A stretch of 64,000 nucleotides of DNA from the NCBI RefSeq assembly GCF_000942395.1, contig NZ_LN812103.1, positions 900,202 through 964,201 on the forward strand, written 5' to 3'. The stretch is from Risungbinella massiliensis. GTDB taxonomy: Bacteria; Bacillota; Bacilli; Thermoactinomycetales; Thermoactinomycetaceae. Shown here piece by piece: positions 44,863-54,992 of this stretch (within the stretch, counting starts at the first letter, position 1; the number at the start of each line of letters is the position of its first letter). Under the pieces are notes generated by a model. It ran no database searches. It was not told the origin of the DNA and saw only the letters and a program-made list of their open reading frames with translations. The position numbers and the translations under genes were made by a program.

Positions 44863-47800
44863 ATGTATCTAAAACGGTTGGAGATGGCAGGTTTCAAATC
44901 TTTTGCTGATCGGACGGAATTAGAGTTTGTTCCGGGGATTACTGCAGTAGTAGGTCCGAACGGAAGCGGGAAGAGTAATGTAACCGATGGGATTCGCTGG
45001 GTACTAGGAGAGCAGAGCGCCAAGTCTCTACGTGGAGCCAAGATGGAAGATGTGATCTTTGCTGGGAGTGACTCTCGTAAGCCGGTCGGGTTCTGTGAAG
45101 TCTCCATGACGTTCGATAACGGAGATCGTAAGTTACCAGTCGATTTTACCGAAGTAACGGTTACCCGACGTGTATACCGATCGGGGGAGAGTGAGTATCT
45201 TTTAAATAAACGACCTTGTCGTCTAAAAGATATTAATGAGCTATTCATGGATACAGGAATCGGAAAAGAAGCCTATTCTATGATCGGTCAAGGGAAAATC
45301 GAAGAAATTCTCAGCTCCAAATCAGAGGATCGTAGAGCAATCTTTGAGGAAGCCGCAGGAATTGTGAAATATAAGGCACGCAAAAAAGAGGCAGAAAAGA
45401 AGTTAGAAGTAACAGAGGGAAATCTGGCGAGGATTCACGATCTCGTCCACGAGCTACAGACACAGAAAGCTCCTTTGGAGGAACAGGCAGAAAAAGCGGA
45501 ATCATATCGTCAGTTAAAGGATGAATTAAAGCAAGTCGAGATTTCTTTATATGTACATAAAATCGAGTCTGTTCATACTGCTTGGCAACAAGCTAGCGAA
45601 AAAGTCAAAACTACCAATGAAGAGCAGGTAGTTATGGCAGCGGAATTGAGTAAACAAGAAGTAAAGCTAGAAGAGATCAAGCATTCTTTAAGTGAATCAG
45701 AAGGGGCTTGGGAGCAAGTTCAAGGCGAACTTCTACGAGTGAGTGAAGAGTTGGAAAAGCTGGAGGGACAGCGAGACGTTTGGATCGAACGGTCTAAAAA
45801 CCGAGAGCAGTCACTCGCACAACTCCAAGAGCGAATTGTTTACCTACATACGGAACAGACACGAATTCAAGGTCAAAAAGAACAAACCAGACAAAAAATA
45901 GAAGAGCAAGGTTATTTAGTTCAAGAAGCAGAGGAGCGTCTGCAACAACTCCAAGAAAAACATCTTGCGATGCCAAATGAGATCGAAATCGAGTTAGTTG
46001 CAGTGAAAAAAGAGCTTCAAAATTACCATGATCAATTGATCTCATTGCAACACGAAGAGCAATATCTTACTCAACAAGCAGAAGAGGCGATGGAACGTCG
46101 CTTCCAGCTAGAACATGAACAAAAAGAGCGTTCATCCGATTGGAGAATGTCCCAAGATCGGTTGACTGAATTGCAAGAAGAGATAAAGGAGTTACAGGAA
46201 CAAAAACAGACCATTGCAAAGCGCCTGCAAATCATAGAGACCAAGATTCAAGAATTGTTTCAACAAGAAAAAGAGTTACAAGGGAGGATCCGAGATCAAG
46301 AAAGCAAAGCAAACCGTCTTCGTTCTCAGTTAGATGTCTTAAAAGAGATGGAAGCAGATCATAGTGGATTTTTTCATGGGGTTAAAGAAGTGCTACAAGC
46401 TCGTGACCGAGGGATTGCCTCCCTGTCTGGAATCTTAGGTGCAGTAGCTGAGTTAATCCGAGTTGATGCCGATTATGAAGTAGCGGTAGAGACAGCACTT
46501 GGTGGGACGCTTCAACATGTGGTAGTAGCAGAAGAGGCAACAGGGCGGTCTGCTATCGCATTTCTCAAGGAACGTCGGTTGGGACGAGCTACCTTTTTGC
46601 CACTCGATGTGATTACTCCACGCAACCTGCCTGCTCATGATTTGGAACGTCTACAAGGGATGGATGGTTTTTTAGGTGTAGCAGGACAATTTGTCCAAAG
46701 TGAGCCTCGATTTGCCAAACTAGTCCATCATCTCCTAGGTAATATTATCGTTGCAACCAATTTAGCAGTTGCGAACCAGATTGCGAGAAAGATTGGATAT
46801 CGGTATCGAGTAGTTACACTAGAGGGAGATATCGTTAATCCGGGTGGATCGATGACTGGTGGAAGCAGACAAAATAAAAGTAGTAATCTTTTAAGTCGAG
46901 GCCGTCAGATAGAGCAACTGCAGCAAGAATGGAACGAGAAGCGTGCTATTATCACTCGGATGCAAGATCAAGCGAACAAGTTAGCAGATGAATTAGAGAA
47001 CTTACGTAAAGAGCGAGATCAACTCCGCCAAGATCAAGTAGAGAATCAGCAAAATCTTCAAGAACTTATTGGGGAAGAGCGGCAGATTCGCTTTGAGGGA
47101 GATCGAAATCAGACTGCTAGTACCTCGCTGTCCTCTCAACTTCAGCAACTCCTAGAAAAAGAAGAACAAGCAGACGAACGGTTAGGGGAATTAGCTACTA
47201 AACGTAGTGAGGTCGAAAAAAGGCGAGCTATTCTTGAAGAAGAGGCAATGGCGCTAGAGGAAAAAGCATTAGAGCAGGCTGGTCTCCGCCAAGAAGTACA
47301 AGAGGAACTGACCGAAAGTCGTGTTCAATTGGCTGAACGAAAACAAGCACTACAGAACCTAATGGAAAATAGCGAGCGTCTAAATCAAGAAGAAGTTCGA
47401 TTGATCCAACAAGAAAAAGCATTACATGAAGAAAAAGAGATATTAGAGAAGAACAAAGAATTAAGTGAAGAAGAGAAAAAAGAGTTAGAGGCTTCAGTAT
47501 TACAGTTGCGAGATCAGAAATCTGAGGTGCAACATCGCTTGACAGAAGTGAAGCGCGGGAGAGATCAAGCACATCAAAGTCGAGAAGATCTAGAGCGCCA
47601 GGTACGATATGAGCAAACTGCACTACGTAAAAAACAGGATGAGCTCCATCAACTCGAAGTTCGGGTTAACCGTCTTGATGTAGAATTGAATCATTTATTG
47701 GAAAAACTATCTGAGGAATATCGAATGACCTTTGAGAGAGCCAAGGAAGAATACGGTGCATCGGAAAACGAGACCCAGGCAGAACGGCAAGTTCGTTCGT

Positions 47801-48465
47801 TAAAACAACGAATTTCTGGACTAGGTGAAGTCAATTTAGGTGCAATTGAAGAGTATCATCGATTGTTAGAACGGTTGGGCTTTTTGGAGGCACAAGAAAA
47901 AGACTTGCTCGAGGCCAAGCAATCTCTCTATCAGATCATTGACCAGATTGAAGAAGAGATGAGTGCTAGATTCAGAGAAGCATTTGATCAGATTCGAGAG
48001 CACTTCCAAGATGTCTTCGTCAAGATGTTTGGTGGTGGTCGAGCCGACTTGCAATTGAGTGATCCAGATCATCTCTTGGATACAGGCATTGATATTGTCG
48101 CACAACCTCCAGGTAAAAAGCTTCAGCAACTTTCCTTATTATCCGGTGGAGAACGGTCTCTTGCTGCGATTGCCCTTCTATTTGCTATTTTACGTATTAA
48201 ACCTGTTCCATTCTGTTTTCTAGATGAAGTAGATGCTGCCCTCGATGAGGCAAACCTAACTCGTTTTACACGCTATATGAGACAATTTGCGAGCAAGACA
48301 CAATTTATTGTCATCACTCACCGTAAACATACTATGGAAGCGGTTGATGTTTTGTATGGAATTACCATGCAAGAATCTGGAGTCTCCAAGTTGGTATCTG
48401 TTCGGTTGGAAGAGTATGATGGACAAGAAAAGAAATTAGATACTGTAGCAGGAGGAACCTCATGA
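44863..48465 (+). CDS. smc: chromosome segregation ATPase SMC
   Basis: 1200 residues. Walker A GPNGSGKSN (32-40), two coiled coils (about 170-500 and 670-1020), a hinge with the GGTLQHVVV and GSMTGGS region (about 520-670), signature LSGGERSLAAIALL and Walker B FCFLDEVDAALDEAN. It condenses and segregates the nucleoid with ScpA/ScpB. AAAGGAGGAG precedes ATG. Overlaps ftsY by 4 bases. Confidence 0.98.
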   Translation: MYLKRLEMAGFKSFADRTELEFVPGITAVVGPNGSGKSNVTDGIRWVLGEQSAKSLRGAKMEDVIFAGSDSRKPVGFCEVSMTFDNGDRKLPVDFTEVTVTRRVYRSGESEYLLNKRPCRLKDINELFMDTGIGKEAYSMIGQGKIEEILSSKSEDRRAIFEEAAGIVKYKARKKEAEKKLEVTEGNLARIHDLVHELQTQKAPLEEQAEKAESYRQLKDELKQVEISLYVHKIESVHTAWQQASEKVKTTNEEQVVMAAELSKQEVKLEEIKHSLSESEGAWEQVQGELLRVSEELEKLEGQRDVWIERSKNREQSLAQLQERIVYLHTEQTRIQGQKEQTRQKIEEQGYLVQEAEERLQQLQEKHLAMPNEIEIELVAVKKELQNYHDQLISLQHEEQYLTQQAEEAMERRFQLEHEQKERSSDWRMSQDRLTELQEEIKELQEQKQTIAKRLQIIETKIQELFQQEKELQGRIRDQESKANRLRSQLDVLKEMEADHSGFFHGVKEVLQARDRGIASLSGILGAVAELIRVDADYEVAVETALGGTLQHVVVAEEATGRSAIAFLKERRLGRATFLPLDVITPRNLPAHDLERLQGMDGFLGVAGQFVQSEPRFAKLVHHLLGNIIVATNLAVANQIARKIGYRYRVVTLEGDIVNPGGSMTGGSRQNKSSNLLSRGRQIEQLQQEWNEKRAIITRMQDQANKLADELENLRKERDQLRQDQVENQQNLQELIGEERQIRFEGDRNQTASTSLSSQLQQLLEKEEQADERLGELATKRSEVEKRRAILEEEAMALEEKALEQAGLRQEVQEELTESRVQLAERKQALQNLMENSERLNQEEVRLIQQEKALHEEKEILEKNKELSEEEKKELEASVLQLRDQKSEVQHRLTEVKRGRDQAHQSREDLERQVRYEQTALRKKQDELHQLEVRVNRLDVELNHLLEKLSEEYRMTFERAKEEYGASENETQAERQVRSLKQRISGLGEVNLGAIEEYHRLLERLGFLEAQEKDLLEAKQSLYQIIDQIEEEMSARFREAFDQIREHFQDVFVKMFGGGRADLQLSDPDHLLDTGIDIVAQPPGKKLQQLSLLSGGERSLAAIALLFAILRIKPVPFCFLDEVDAALDEANLTRFTRYMRQFASKTQFIVITHRKHTMEAVDVLYGITMQESGVSKLVSVRLEEYDGQEKKLDTVAGGTS

Positions 48466-49442
48466 GCTTCTTTCAACGATTAAAAGAACGTGTATCACAA
48501 ACAACCGAGTCGGTAACACAGAAGTTTCTTACTGGACTAAGCAAGACTAGCTCCTCGTTTGTAGGTGCGATGAATCAATTATTTACTGGTTATAGCAAAA
48601 TCGATGAAGATTTATATGAAGAACTAGAAGAGTTATTGATCAGTGCTGACGTAGGGGTTCGGACAACGATGGACCTGATGGATCGTCTTCGTGAAGAAGT
48701 AAAGGTCCGTAAAATCAAGGAACCAACCGATCTTCAACCACTCATGGTCGAATTGGTAGGAGAGTTGATGGAGACAGGTGAGAAAAAAGGGGGTATTCAA
48801 CTCCGAGAAGAGGAAATGACTGTTATCCTATTCGTGGGTGTGAACGGAGTAGGAAAGACTACCACGATTGGCAAGTTGGCTCACCGCTTCAAACAACAAG
48901 GGAAAAAAGTAGTCCTTGCCGCTGGAGACACATTTCGTGCTGGAGCGATTGAACAACTCGAAGTATGGGGCAATCGGGTAGGAGTAGATGTGATCAAACA
49001 CCAAGCTGGATCAGATCCAGCAGCGGTGATCTTTGACGGAATCCAAGCAGCTCGTTCACGTAATGCAGATATTCTTCTCTGTGATACAGCAGGTCGCTTG
49101 CAGAACAAAGTGAATCTGATGGAAGAACTTAAAAAAGTCTTTCGCGTCGTAAAAAGAGAAGTTCCAAATGGTCCACATGAGGTTCTCCTAGTATTGGATG
49201 CCACAACTGGGCAAAATGCCATGGTGCAAGCGAAACAATTTCGAGAAGCAGCGGATGTAACCGGGATTGTCCTCACGAAACTAGATGGAACCGCTAAAGG
49301 TGGGATTGCGATTGCCATCCATCACGAACTAGAGCTTCCAGTTAAATTGGTTGGACTTGGGGAAAAAGCAGATGATCTACAAGACTTTGATACAGATCAG
49401 TTTATTAGTGCGCTCTTTCAGGGAGTAGAAGTAACTCAATAA
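48462..49442 (+). CDS. ftsY: signal recognition particle receptor FtsY
   Basis: 326 residues. Short A domain, N domain helices, then the G domain with GVNGVGKTTTIGKLA, DTAGR and TKLDGTAKGG. It receives the Ffh-RNA-ribosome complex at the membrane. Terminator at 49457. Confidence 0.97.
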   Translation: MSFFQRLKERVSQTTESVTQKFLTGLSKTSSSFVGAMNQLFTGYSKIDEDLYEELEELLISADVGVRTTMDLMDRLREEVKVRKIKEPTDLQPLMVELVGELMETGEKKGGIQLREEEMTVILFVGVNGVGKTTTIGKLAHRFKQQGKKVVLAAGDTFRAGAIEQLEVWGNRVGVDVIKHQAGSDPAAVIFDGIQAARSRNADILLCDTAGRLQNKVNLMEELKKVFRVVKREVPNGPHEVLLVLDATTGQNAMVQAKQFREAADVTGIVLTKLDGTAKGGIAIAIHHELELPVKLVGLGEKADDLQDFDTDQFISALFQGVEVTQ

Positions 49443-49456
49443 GAAACATAATCAAC

Positions 49457-49491
49457 AAAAAACCTTGTCTATTATTGGCAAGGTTTTTTTA
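49457..49491 (+). terminator. smc-ftsY terminator
   Basis: AAAAAACCTTG/CAAGGTTTTTT with an 11-nt loop. Confidence 0.9.
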
Positions 49492-49639
49492 TAAAAAGAT
49501 TAGAAGATGACAAACATTCACCATTTATATATAATATGACTTACCCTATTGAAGAACAAACATTTAGAGTATTATATAAAACTAATCTCCATTAACATTC
49601 TGTTAACTTAAGTTGAAAGTTAAAAAGAGGAGAATACAT

Positions 49640-50038
49640 ATGGTTAAATTTACAATTTTATTTCGACGAAACGAGAGAGAGAACGAGATCAGAGAGGTAT
49701 TATATAGTAGCTATATCCCAGGAGCTAAAAAGTTTAAGGGAGTACAAAGCTTTGAGGTCACAGAATTAACAGTCAATCCATTAGCCGCTTTAGCAGGCGA
49801 TGAAGTAGAAACCCCTTATTTTATGGAGGTTTGTCTATATTTTAATAGTCCAGAAGCATTAGAGGAAACTTTAGCTGACCAATATACCCTTCAAGTAAGT
49901 GAACAACTACTTTCGATCGCAGGGGATACAGTTACCGTAATGATAGGAAACAGTAAAGTTAGCAATAAAGGGGAATTGGCAGAACTCCAAAATGAACGCG
50001 TATTAGAAGAATATAAACTAAGCCGTTTAGAAAAATAA
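49640..50038 (+). CDS. EthD-like dimeric alpha-beta barrel protein
   Basis: 132 residues. MVKFTILFRRN start and a pattern of strands and helices with PYFMEVCLYFNSPEALEETLAD are like EthD/ferredoxin-fold proteins, which often act beside oxidative or secondary-metabolite enzymes. ATG 49640 has AGAGGAG upstream. It faces the terpene synthase gene across a shared terminator (50034-50077). A role with the terpene product is possible but not shown. Confidence 0.6.
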   Translation: MVKFTILFRRNERENEIREVLYSSYIPGAKKFKGVQSFEVTELTVNPLAALAGDEVETPYFMEVCLYFNSPEALEETLADQYTLQVSEQLLSIAGDTVTVMIGNSKVSNKGELAELQNERVLEEYKLSRLEK

Positions 50039-50077
50039 AGAAGTAGTCGCTTGGTAAAAAGCGGCTACTTCTTTATT
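50034..50077. terminator. bidirectional terminator
   Basis: AATAAAGAAGTAGTCGCTT pairs with AAGCGGCTACTTCTTTATT (one G-U). It lies between the convergent EthD-like and terpene synthase genes. Confidence 0.85.
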
Positions 50078-50121
50078 AGCTTAATTATCGCTTTTGTAGA
50101 GAAATTATAAAATGGAGATCG

Positions 50122-51126
50122 TTACTCATATCGAAGTGTTTTACACTGCACCCAATCAATATGTCCTCTCATCCACGTTTTTAGTAAACGAATATAACGA
50201 TATATTTGCTTATCATAATCTTCGCCGAAGCTTGGAACGGATTGTTCTAACTCACAAAAATGTGCAATTTCTTCATTGTGAATACGAATTACCTCATCTA
50301 CTGCTACTTCTATAGAAAGCTGTTTTTGTTTTTTTATGGTTAGTACTAAGTTATGCACATCTTGGAGATTATGTTCTCTAGCAAAAGAAAAAAGGTCGTT
50401 GGCCCAACTAACAGTAGAGATACATAGTTTTGTCATGTTTATTAAAGTAGGATGGTTTATTACTTCTGAAGGAATATCTATTTTTTCTGTTAGATCTCCT
50501 AGATTGAGGGAGGTATACATAGCTCCTGAAAAATAACGATTTTGAATATAATCGTCCGTTTTTGGTGCAATGCTAAGATATCTATTTCTGGCTTCCCAAA
50601 TACATCCATCAAAATATTCTTTTACACTTTGAATAAAGCGTTGTTGAAATTTAGAGTTGGGATGTTGTTTACGAATTCGTGTCCAAAGATCACATAGGCT
50701 TTCAGCAATGGGATCCACACCTTTATGTTTGGGAACATGATTATGATTTAATAACTCTATTAAATCATAAAGCCGCTTCTGTAGCTTTTGATGGTCTTTC
50801 CCAAGATCTGCTTGATCATTAATATCATCTAATAGAAATAACCAAGTATTCCAATCAGATACAATTAACTGTTCGTTATAGTCTGCAAATGGATAGGTAT
50901 AAGCAGATAACCAGCTAAATTTACTTGCAAGGAATGCATCTCTTTCAAAATCATTTTGGAAGAAAGAAAAGGAGTCGACCCATTGATGCGTATGATTTTC
51001 AGCTTGAAGAGCGAAAGGACTAACTTGTTTAGGAAATGGCATGACTAGTCTTTCTATAACTTCCGATACAGGGATACTTTCTAATTTAGTAATATAAATC
51101 ACCTCAACTAAATAAATTAAATTCAA
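50122..51126 (-). CDS. class I terpene synthase
   Basis: Up to 334 residues, typical for a bacterial sesquiterpene cyclase. The aspartate motif DDIND (100-104) and the NSE triad NDLFSFARE (Asn243, Ser247, Glu251) that bind the Mg-diphosphate are intact, and the C-terminal RYIRLLKTWMRGHIDW fits the W..G...W ending. It should cyclise a linear prenyl diphosphate in the cytoplasm. Start is unclear: ATG 51126 has no ribosome site; GAGGTGA lies in the frame, six bases before an ATT codon at 51093. Product unknown. No prenyl transferase or P450 is near. Confidence 0.88.
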   Translation of the reverse strand: MNLIYLVEVIYITKLESIPVSEVIERLVMPFPKQVSPFALQAENHTHQWVDSFSFFQNDFERDAFLASKFSWLSAYTYPFADYNEQLIVSDWNTWLFLLDDINDQADLGKDHQKLQKRLYDLIELLNHNHVPKHKGVDPIAESLCDLWTRIRKQHPNSKFQQRFIQSVKEYFDGCIWEARNRYLSIAPKTDDYIQNRYFSGAMYTSLNLGDLTEKIDIPSEVINHPTLINMTKLCISTVSWANDLFSFAREHNLQDVHNLVLTIKKQKQLSIEVAVDEVIRIHNEEIAHFCELEQSVPSFGEDYDKQIYRYIRLLKTWMRGHIDWVQCKTLRYE

Positions 51127-51257
51127 AAAATATAAAATATAGGGAATCTACTAATTTGACTAGTCATTGGAATTTCCCTTCTTTACTAACTAAAATTCAT
51201 TGTATTTTTACAATAAACTATGATTTCAGTTGCTTTGAAGCTGTAAATGAAAAATAC

Positions 51258-51286
51258 TTGACAGCTTACTTTTAGCTCTGTATTAT
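51258..51286 (+). promoter_or_regulatory. ylxM-ffh promoter
   Basis: TTGACA (51258-51263), 17-bp spacer, TATTAT (51281-51286). It starts the SRP and ribosome maturation operon. Confidence 0.75.
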
Positions 51287-51333
51287 AGTTACCTGTAAAC
51301 ATTAATTCCTTGACAGAGGGGATGAGTGATTCC

Positions 51334-51663
51334 GTGTTAGATCAAACCACGGAAGTGAACCTTCTGTATGACTTTTATGGTGTGTTACTCACCGCCAAAC
51401 AACAAAAGTTATTAGAACTCTACTACCAAGAAGATTGGTCTTTGAGTGAGATTGCCGAGCATCAAGAAGTATCCAGACAGGCCATCTTCGAAGCAATAAA
51501 ACGTGCACAAGTTGTTTTGTCTGATTATGAAGCGAAATTAGGACTATTAGCGAAATATAGAGAACGGCAAGCAAAAATTCAACAATTACAAGATTTATTG
51601 AAAGATATAGAAAAACCATCTGAGGTAGAAACCATTTTGACTCATTTGCTAGAATTAGATTAG
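51334..51663 (+). CDS. ylxM: YlxM helix-turn-helix protein
   Basis: 109 residues from GTG 51334, where relatives begin; ATG 51322 and TTG 51310 are in frame but badly spaced from GAGGGG. Sigma-70 region-4-like HTH: LTAKQQKLLELYYQEDWSLSEIAEHQEVSRQAIFEAIKRAQ. YlxM is the constant upstream partner of ffh and is thought to modulate SRP. Confidence 0.88.
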   Translation: MLDQTTEVNLLYDFYGVLLTAKQQKLLELYYQEDWSLSEIAEHQEVSRQAIFEAIKRAQVVLSDYEAKLGLLAKYRERQAKIQQLQDLLKDIEKPSEVETILTHLLELD

Positions 51664-51691
51664 GGAAACAGACCAGAGGAGGTGAGAGACA

Positions 51692-53038
51692 ATGGCATTT
51701 GAAAGTTTGTCAGAACGCTTGCAATCGGTGATGAGCAAACTACGTGGCCGTGGAAAAGTTGGGGAAGCGGATGTCAAAGAGGCAATGCGTGAAGTGCGGC
51801 TAGCTCTCTTGGAAGCGGATGTTAACTTTAAGGTCGTAAAAGAGTTTGTCAATCGTGTTAAAGAGCGTGCAGTAGGACAAGAAGTACTCAAGAGCCTAAC
51901 TCCTGGTCAGCAAGTGATCAAGGTGGTAAACGAAGAGCTAACCCAGTTAATGGGTGGGGAGCAAGCAAAGCTCGCTAAAGCGAATAAGCCGCCAACTGTC
52001 ATCATGATGGTGGGTCTCCAAGGAGCAGGGAAAACGACGAGTTCTGGTAAATTGGCTCGTTTCCTTCAAAAACAAAATCACCGACCTCTTTTGGTAGCAG
52101 GTGATATCTACCGTCCAGCGGCAATCCGTCAGCTCCAAGTGCTTGGGGAACAACTTTCGATCCCAGTCTTTAGCCTTGGGGATCAAGAAAGTCCAGTCAA
52201 AATTGCCACGGAAGCGATTGCTCATGCGAAAGCCAATGAGCACGACTATGTGTTAATAGATACTGCTGGTCGATTACACATTGATGAGAACATGATGGAT
52301 GAGCTAAAGCAGATAAAAGAAAACGTGAATCCGCATGAAATCTTACTGGTAGTGGACTCCATGACAGGGCAGGATGCGGTCAATGTAGCGGAAAGTTTCC
52401 ATCAACAAATGGGATTGACTGGTGTAATATTGACCAAGTTGGATGGGGACACCCGGGGTGGTGCGGCACTTTCTGTTAAATCGGTAACGGATTGTTCGAT
52501 TAAGTTTGTAGGTCTTGGTGAAAAGACAGATGCACTAGAACCTTTTCATCCAGATCGGATGGCTTCCCGGATTCTGGGCATGGGTGATGTTCTTAGTCTG
52601 ATTGAAAAAGCTCAAACGGCAGTTGATGCAGAAAAAGCCAAAGAGTTTGAGCGGAAGATGAGAAGTCAATCCTTTACACTAGATGACTTCCTTGATCAAC
52701 TTCAACAAGTTCGCAAAATGGGACCACTAGAGGATATGCTCGCGATGTTACCAGGAGCGGGTCAACTCAAAGGGCTCAAGAATTTGAATGTAGATGAGAA
52801 AAAGATTGTACATGTAGAGGCAATTATTCGCTCTATGACGCAAGAAGAGAAAGACCATCCTGAGGTCATCAATGCAAGCCGTCGTAAACGAATTGCGGCA
52901 GGTTGCGGAAGACCAGTCCAAGAGGTCAATCGTCTTCTAAAACAATTTGAAGACATGAAGAAGATGATGAAACAATTCTCTTCGATGGCAAAGAGCAAGA
53001 AAAAGCGCAAAGGCTTTAAGTTCCCATTCATGGGATAA
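51692..53038 (+). CDS. ffh: signal recognition particle protein Ffh
   Basis: 448 residues. N domain, G domain (GLQGAGKTTSSGKLA, DTAGR, TKLDGDTRGG) and methionine-rich M domain (about 300-448) ending in a basic tail. It binds signal peptides and 4.5S/scRNA. GGAGGTGAG precedes ATG. Confidence 0.97.
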   Translation: MAFESLSERLQSVMSKLRGRGKVGEADVKEAMREVRLALLEADVNFKVVKEFVNRVKERAVGQEVLKSLTPGQQVIKVVNEELTQLMGGEQAKLAKANKPPTVIMMVGLQGAGKTTSSGKLARFLQKQNHRPLLVAGDIYRPAAIRQLQVLGEQLSIPVFSLGDQESPVKIATEAIAHAKANEHDYVLIDTAGRLHIDENMMDELKQIKENVNPHEILLVVDSMTGQDAVNVAESFHQQMGLTGVILTKLDGDTRGGAALSVKSVTDCSIKFVGLGEKTDALEPFHPDRMASRILGMGDVLSLIEKAQTAVDAEKAKEFERKMRSQSFTLDDFLDQLQQVRKMGPLEDMLAMLPGAGQLKGLKNLNVDEKKIVHVEAIIRSMTQEEKDHPEVINASRRKRIAAGCGRPVQEVNRLLKQFEDMKKMMKQFSSMAKSKKKRKGFKFPFMG

Positions 53039-53073
53039 CCCAACCATACCCTGTTTAAGGAGGTGAACTAGCA

Positions 53074-53331
53074 ATGGCAGTGAAAATTCGTCTAAAACGT
53101 ATGGGTCAGAAAAAAGCTCCTTTCTACCGTGTGGTAGTAGCGGATGCTCGTGCACCACGTGATGGTCGCTTTATCGAGGAATTAGGTTTCTACAACCCAC
53201 TTACTCAACCAGCTACCGTCAAAATCGATGAAGAAAAAGCTCTTAAATGGTTGAACACGGGTGCACAACCTTCCGAAACTGTGAAAAACCTGCTCAAAAA
53301 AGAGGGCATTTTGGAAAAGGTTCAAAAGTAA
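53074..53331 (+). CDS. rpsP: 30S ribosomal protein S16
   Basis: 85 residues. [42 protein letters not shown] is the S16 pattern. AAGGAGGTG precedes ATG. Confidence 0.98.
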   Translation: MAVKIRLKRMGQKKAPFYRVVVADARAPRDGRFIEELGFYNPLTQPATVKIDEEKALKWLNTGAQPSETVKNLLKKEGILEKVQK

Positions 53332-53361
53332 TGGTGCGATAAGGATGTACGGAGGTATCGG

Positions 53362-53589
53362 ATGAAAGAATTAATCGTCCTGATCGCGAAGTCACTCGTC
53401 GATTCACCAGAGGAAGTCTCTGTAGAAGAGATTCCTCAGGCGGATTCAGTGGTGTTCCGACTAACTGTGTCCAAAGAAGATCGTGGCAAAGTGATCGGTA
53501 AACAAGGGCGAGTGATCAAAGCGATTCGTACTTTGGTTCTCGCCAACAGCAAATCTACTCCTAAGCGTATCTTGATCGAGGTGAACTAA
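53362..53589 (+). CDS. khpA: KH-domain RNA-binding protein KhpA (YlqC)
   Basis: 75 residues; one KH domain with the GKVIGKQGRVIKAIRTLV loop. RNA chaperone-like partner of KhpB in Firmicutes. ACGGAGG precedes ATG. Confidence 0.93.
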   Translation: MKELIVLIAKSLVDSPEEVSVEEIPQADSVVFRLTVSKEDRGKVIGKQGRVIKAIRTLVLANSKSTPKRILIEVN

Positions 53590-53591
53590 CA

Positions 53592-54134
53592 GTGTCTAAT
53601 GAGAAAGCGCAGTCCTCAACTTATCTCTATATCGGAAAAATAGTCAATACTCATGGCATTCGCGGGGAGCTGCGCATCTTAGAGAACACTGATTTTCCCG
53701 AACAACGTTTCGCTAAAGGGAACAAACTCTTTCTCTTTTTACCCAAGCAAAAAGAACCAATGACGCTCACCGTGGAAAAGAGTAGACGACATAAGAATGT
53801 CCGCATTGTAAAATTTGCGGAGTATCATAACATCAATGATGTCGAACATTTGCGGGATGCTCGCTTAGCTGTCTCTGGAGATGATCGTCTTCAGTCAGAG
53901 GATGGCCAAGATGAGTATTACTACGATGAAGTGCTTGGATCTCTTGTGGTAACAGAAGAAGGGGAAGAGCTGGGAACAGTCCAAGATATTTTATCTCTCC
54001 CTGCAAATGATGTCTGGGTAGTCCGTTCTCAGGATAAAAAAGAGATCTTGCTTCCCTTTATTGAAGAGATAGTGCGAGAAGTAAACATTTCAGAGAAGCG
54101 GGTTACCATCCGCTGGATGGAAGGATTGGCATAA
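53592..54134 (+). CDS. rimM: 16S rRNA processing protein RimM
   Basis: 180 residues. GKIVNTHGIRGELRI start and the C-terminal PRC-barrel with EILLPFIEEIVREV. It helps mature the 30S head and binds S19. GTG start behind GAGGTGA, 2 bases after khpA. Confidence 0.95.
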   Translation: MSNEKAQSSTYLYIGKIVNTHGIRGELRILENTDFPEQRFAKGNKLFLFLPKQKEPMTLTVEKSRRHKNVRIVKFAEYHNINDVEHLRDARLAVSGDDRLQSEDGQDEYYYDEVLGSLVVTEEGEELGTVQDILSLPANDVWVVRSQDKKEILLPFIEEIVREVNISEKRVTIRWMEGLA

Positions 54135-54884
54135 TTGGCACAAATTCGCTTTGATATCTTAACCTTATTCCCTGAAATGTTCCAAGGCTTTCTTGGCACT
54201 AGCATCATCAAACGGGCACAACAGCAAGGGATCGTGGAGACAAACCTTATCAACTTTCGGGATTTTGCGACTGATAAACATCATACAGTGGATGACACTC
54301 CATATGGTGGTGGAGGGGGAATGGTCTTAAAGCCAGAACCACTCTTTCGAGCAGTCGAGTCTCTCCTAGAAGAAGGGAAGGAAAAACCTCCGATTTTGCT
54401 GATGTCTCCGCAAGGAGCGACCTTAACGCAGAAAAAAGCGGAAGAACTAGCTCAACATTCCCATTTGATTTTGCTCTGTGGACACTATGAAGGGTACGAT
54501 GAGCGTATTCGTACTCATCTGGTAACAGAAGAGATCTCAATTGGGGATTATGTGCTAACAGGTGGAGAACTACCTGCTATGATCGTAGTAGATAGTGTTA
54601 GCCGCTTGCTTCCTGGCGTGCTGGGCAATGATAGCTCAGCCGTGACAGACTCTTTTTCCACTGGTTTGTTGGAGTATCCGCATTACACCAGACCAGCAGA
54701 TTTTGAGGGTCTGAAGGTGCCGGACATCTTACTTTCTGGACATCACCAGAATATTGAGACATGGCGACGCCAGCAAGCTCTTACTCGCACATGGGAGAAG
54801 CGACCTGATTTATTGGAGACAGCTCCTCTCACGGAAGAAGATCGCAATTTTCTGCAGGGGTTAGCTAGAAAGCAAAGATCCTAA
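54135..54884 (+). CDS. trmD: tRNA (guanine-37-N1)-methyltransferase
   Basis: 249-residue SPOUT enzyme. [36 protein letters not shown] and [14 protein letters not shown] give the trefoil-knot SAM site. TTG start directly after the rimM stop. Confidence 0.96.
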   Translation: MAQIRFDILTLFPEMFQGFLGTSIIKRAQQQGIVETNLINFRDFATDKHHTVDDTPYGGGGGMVLKPEPLFRAVESLLEEGKEKPPILLMSPQGATLTQKKAEELAQHSHLILLCGHYEGYDERIRTHLVTEEISIGDYVLTGGELPAMIVVDSVSRLLPGVLGNDSSAVTDSFSTGLLEYPHYTRPADFEGLKVPDILLSGHHQNIETWRRQQALTRTWEKRPDLLETAPLTEEDRNFLQGLARKQRS

Positions 54885-54885
54885 A

Positions 54886-54914
54886 TTGTCTTTGGCTGTG
54901 GGCTGTGATAGAAT
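54886..54914 (+). promoter_or_regulatory. rplS promoter
   Basis: TTGTCT (54886-54891), 17-bp spacer, TAGAAT (54909-54914). About 75 bases of leader follow before rplS. Small repeats of GTCCG and GACCG there may form a leader hairpin; I could not assign a known L19 leader. Confidence 0.6.
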
Positions 54915-54992
54915 ATTGTCCGTTCCGTCCGAATGTGCGACCGAAATCGTAAGAGAAATACCAGATAACAAAGATCGAAAGGAGGAAAAACC

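Noticed and set aside
54915..54992. Known L19 leader RNA
   Set aside because: Position fits but I could not match the structure from memory, so no claim is made.
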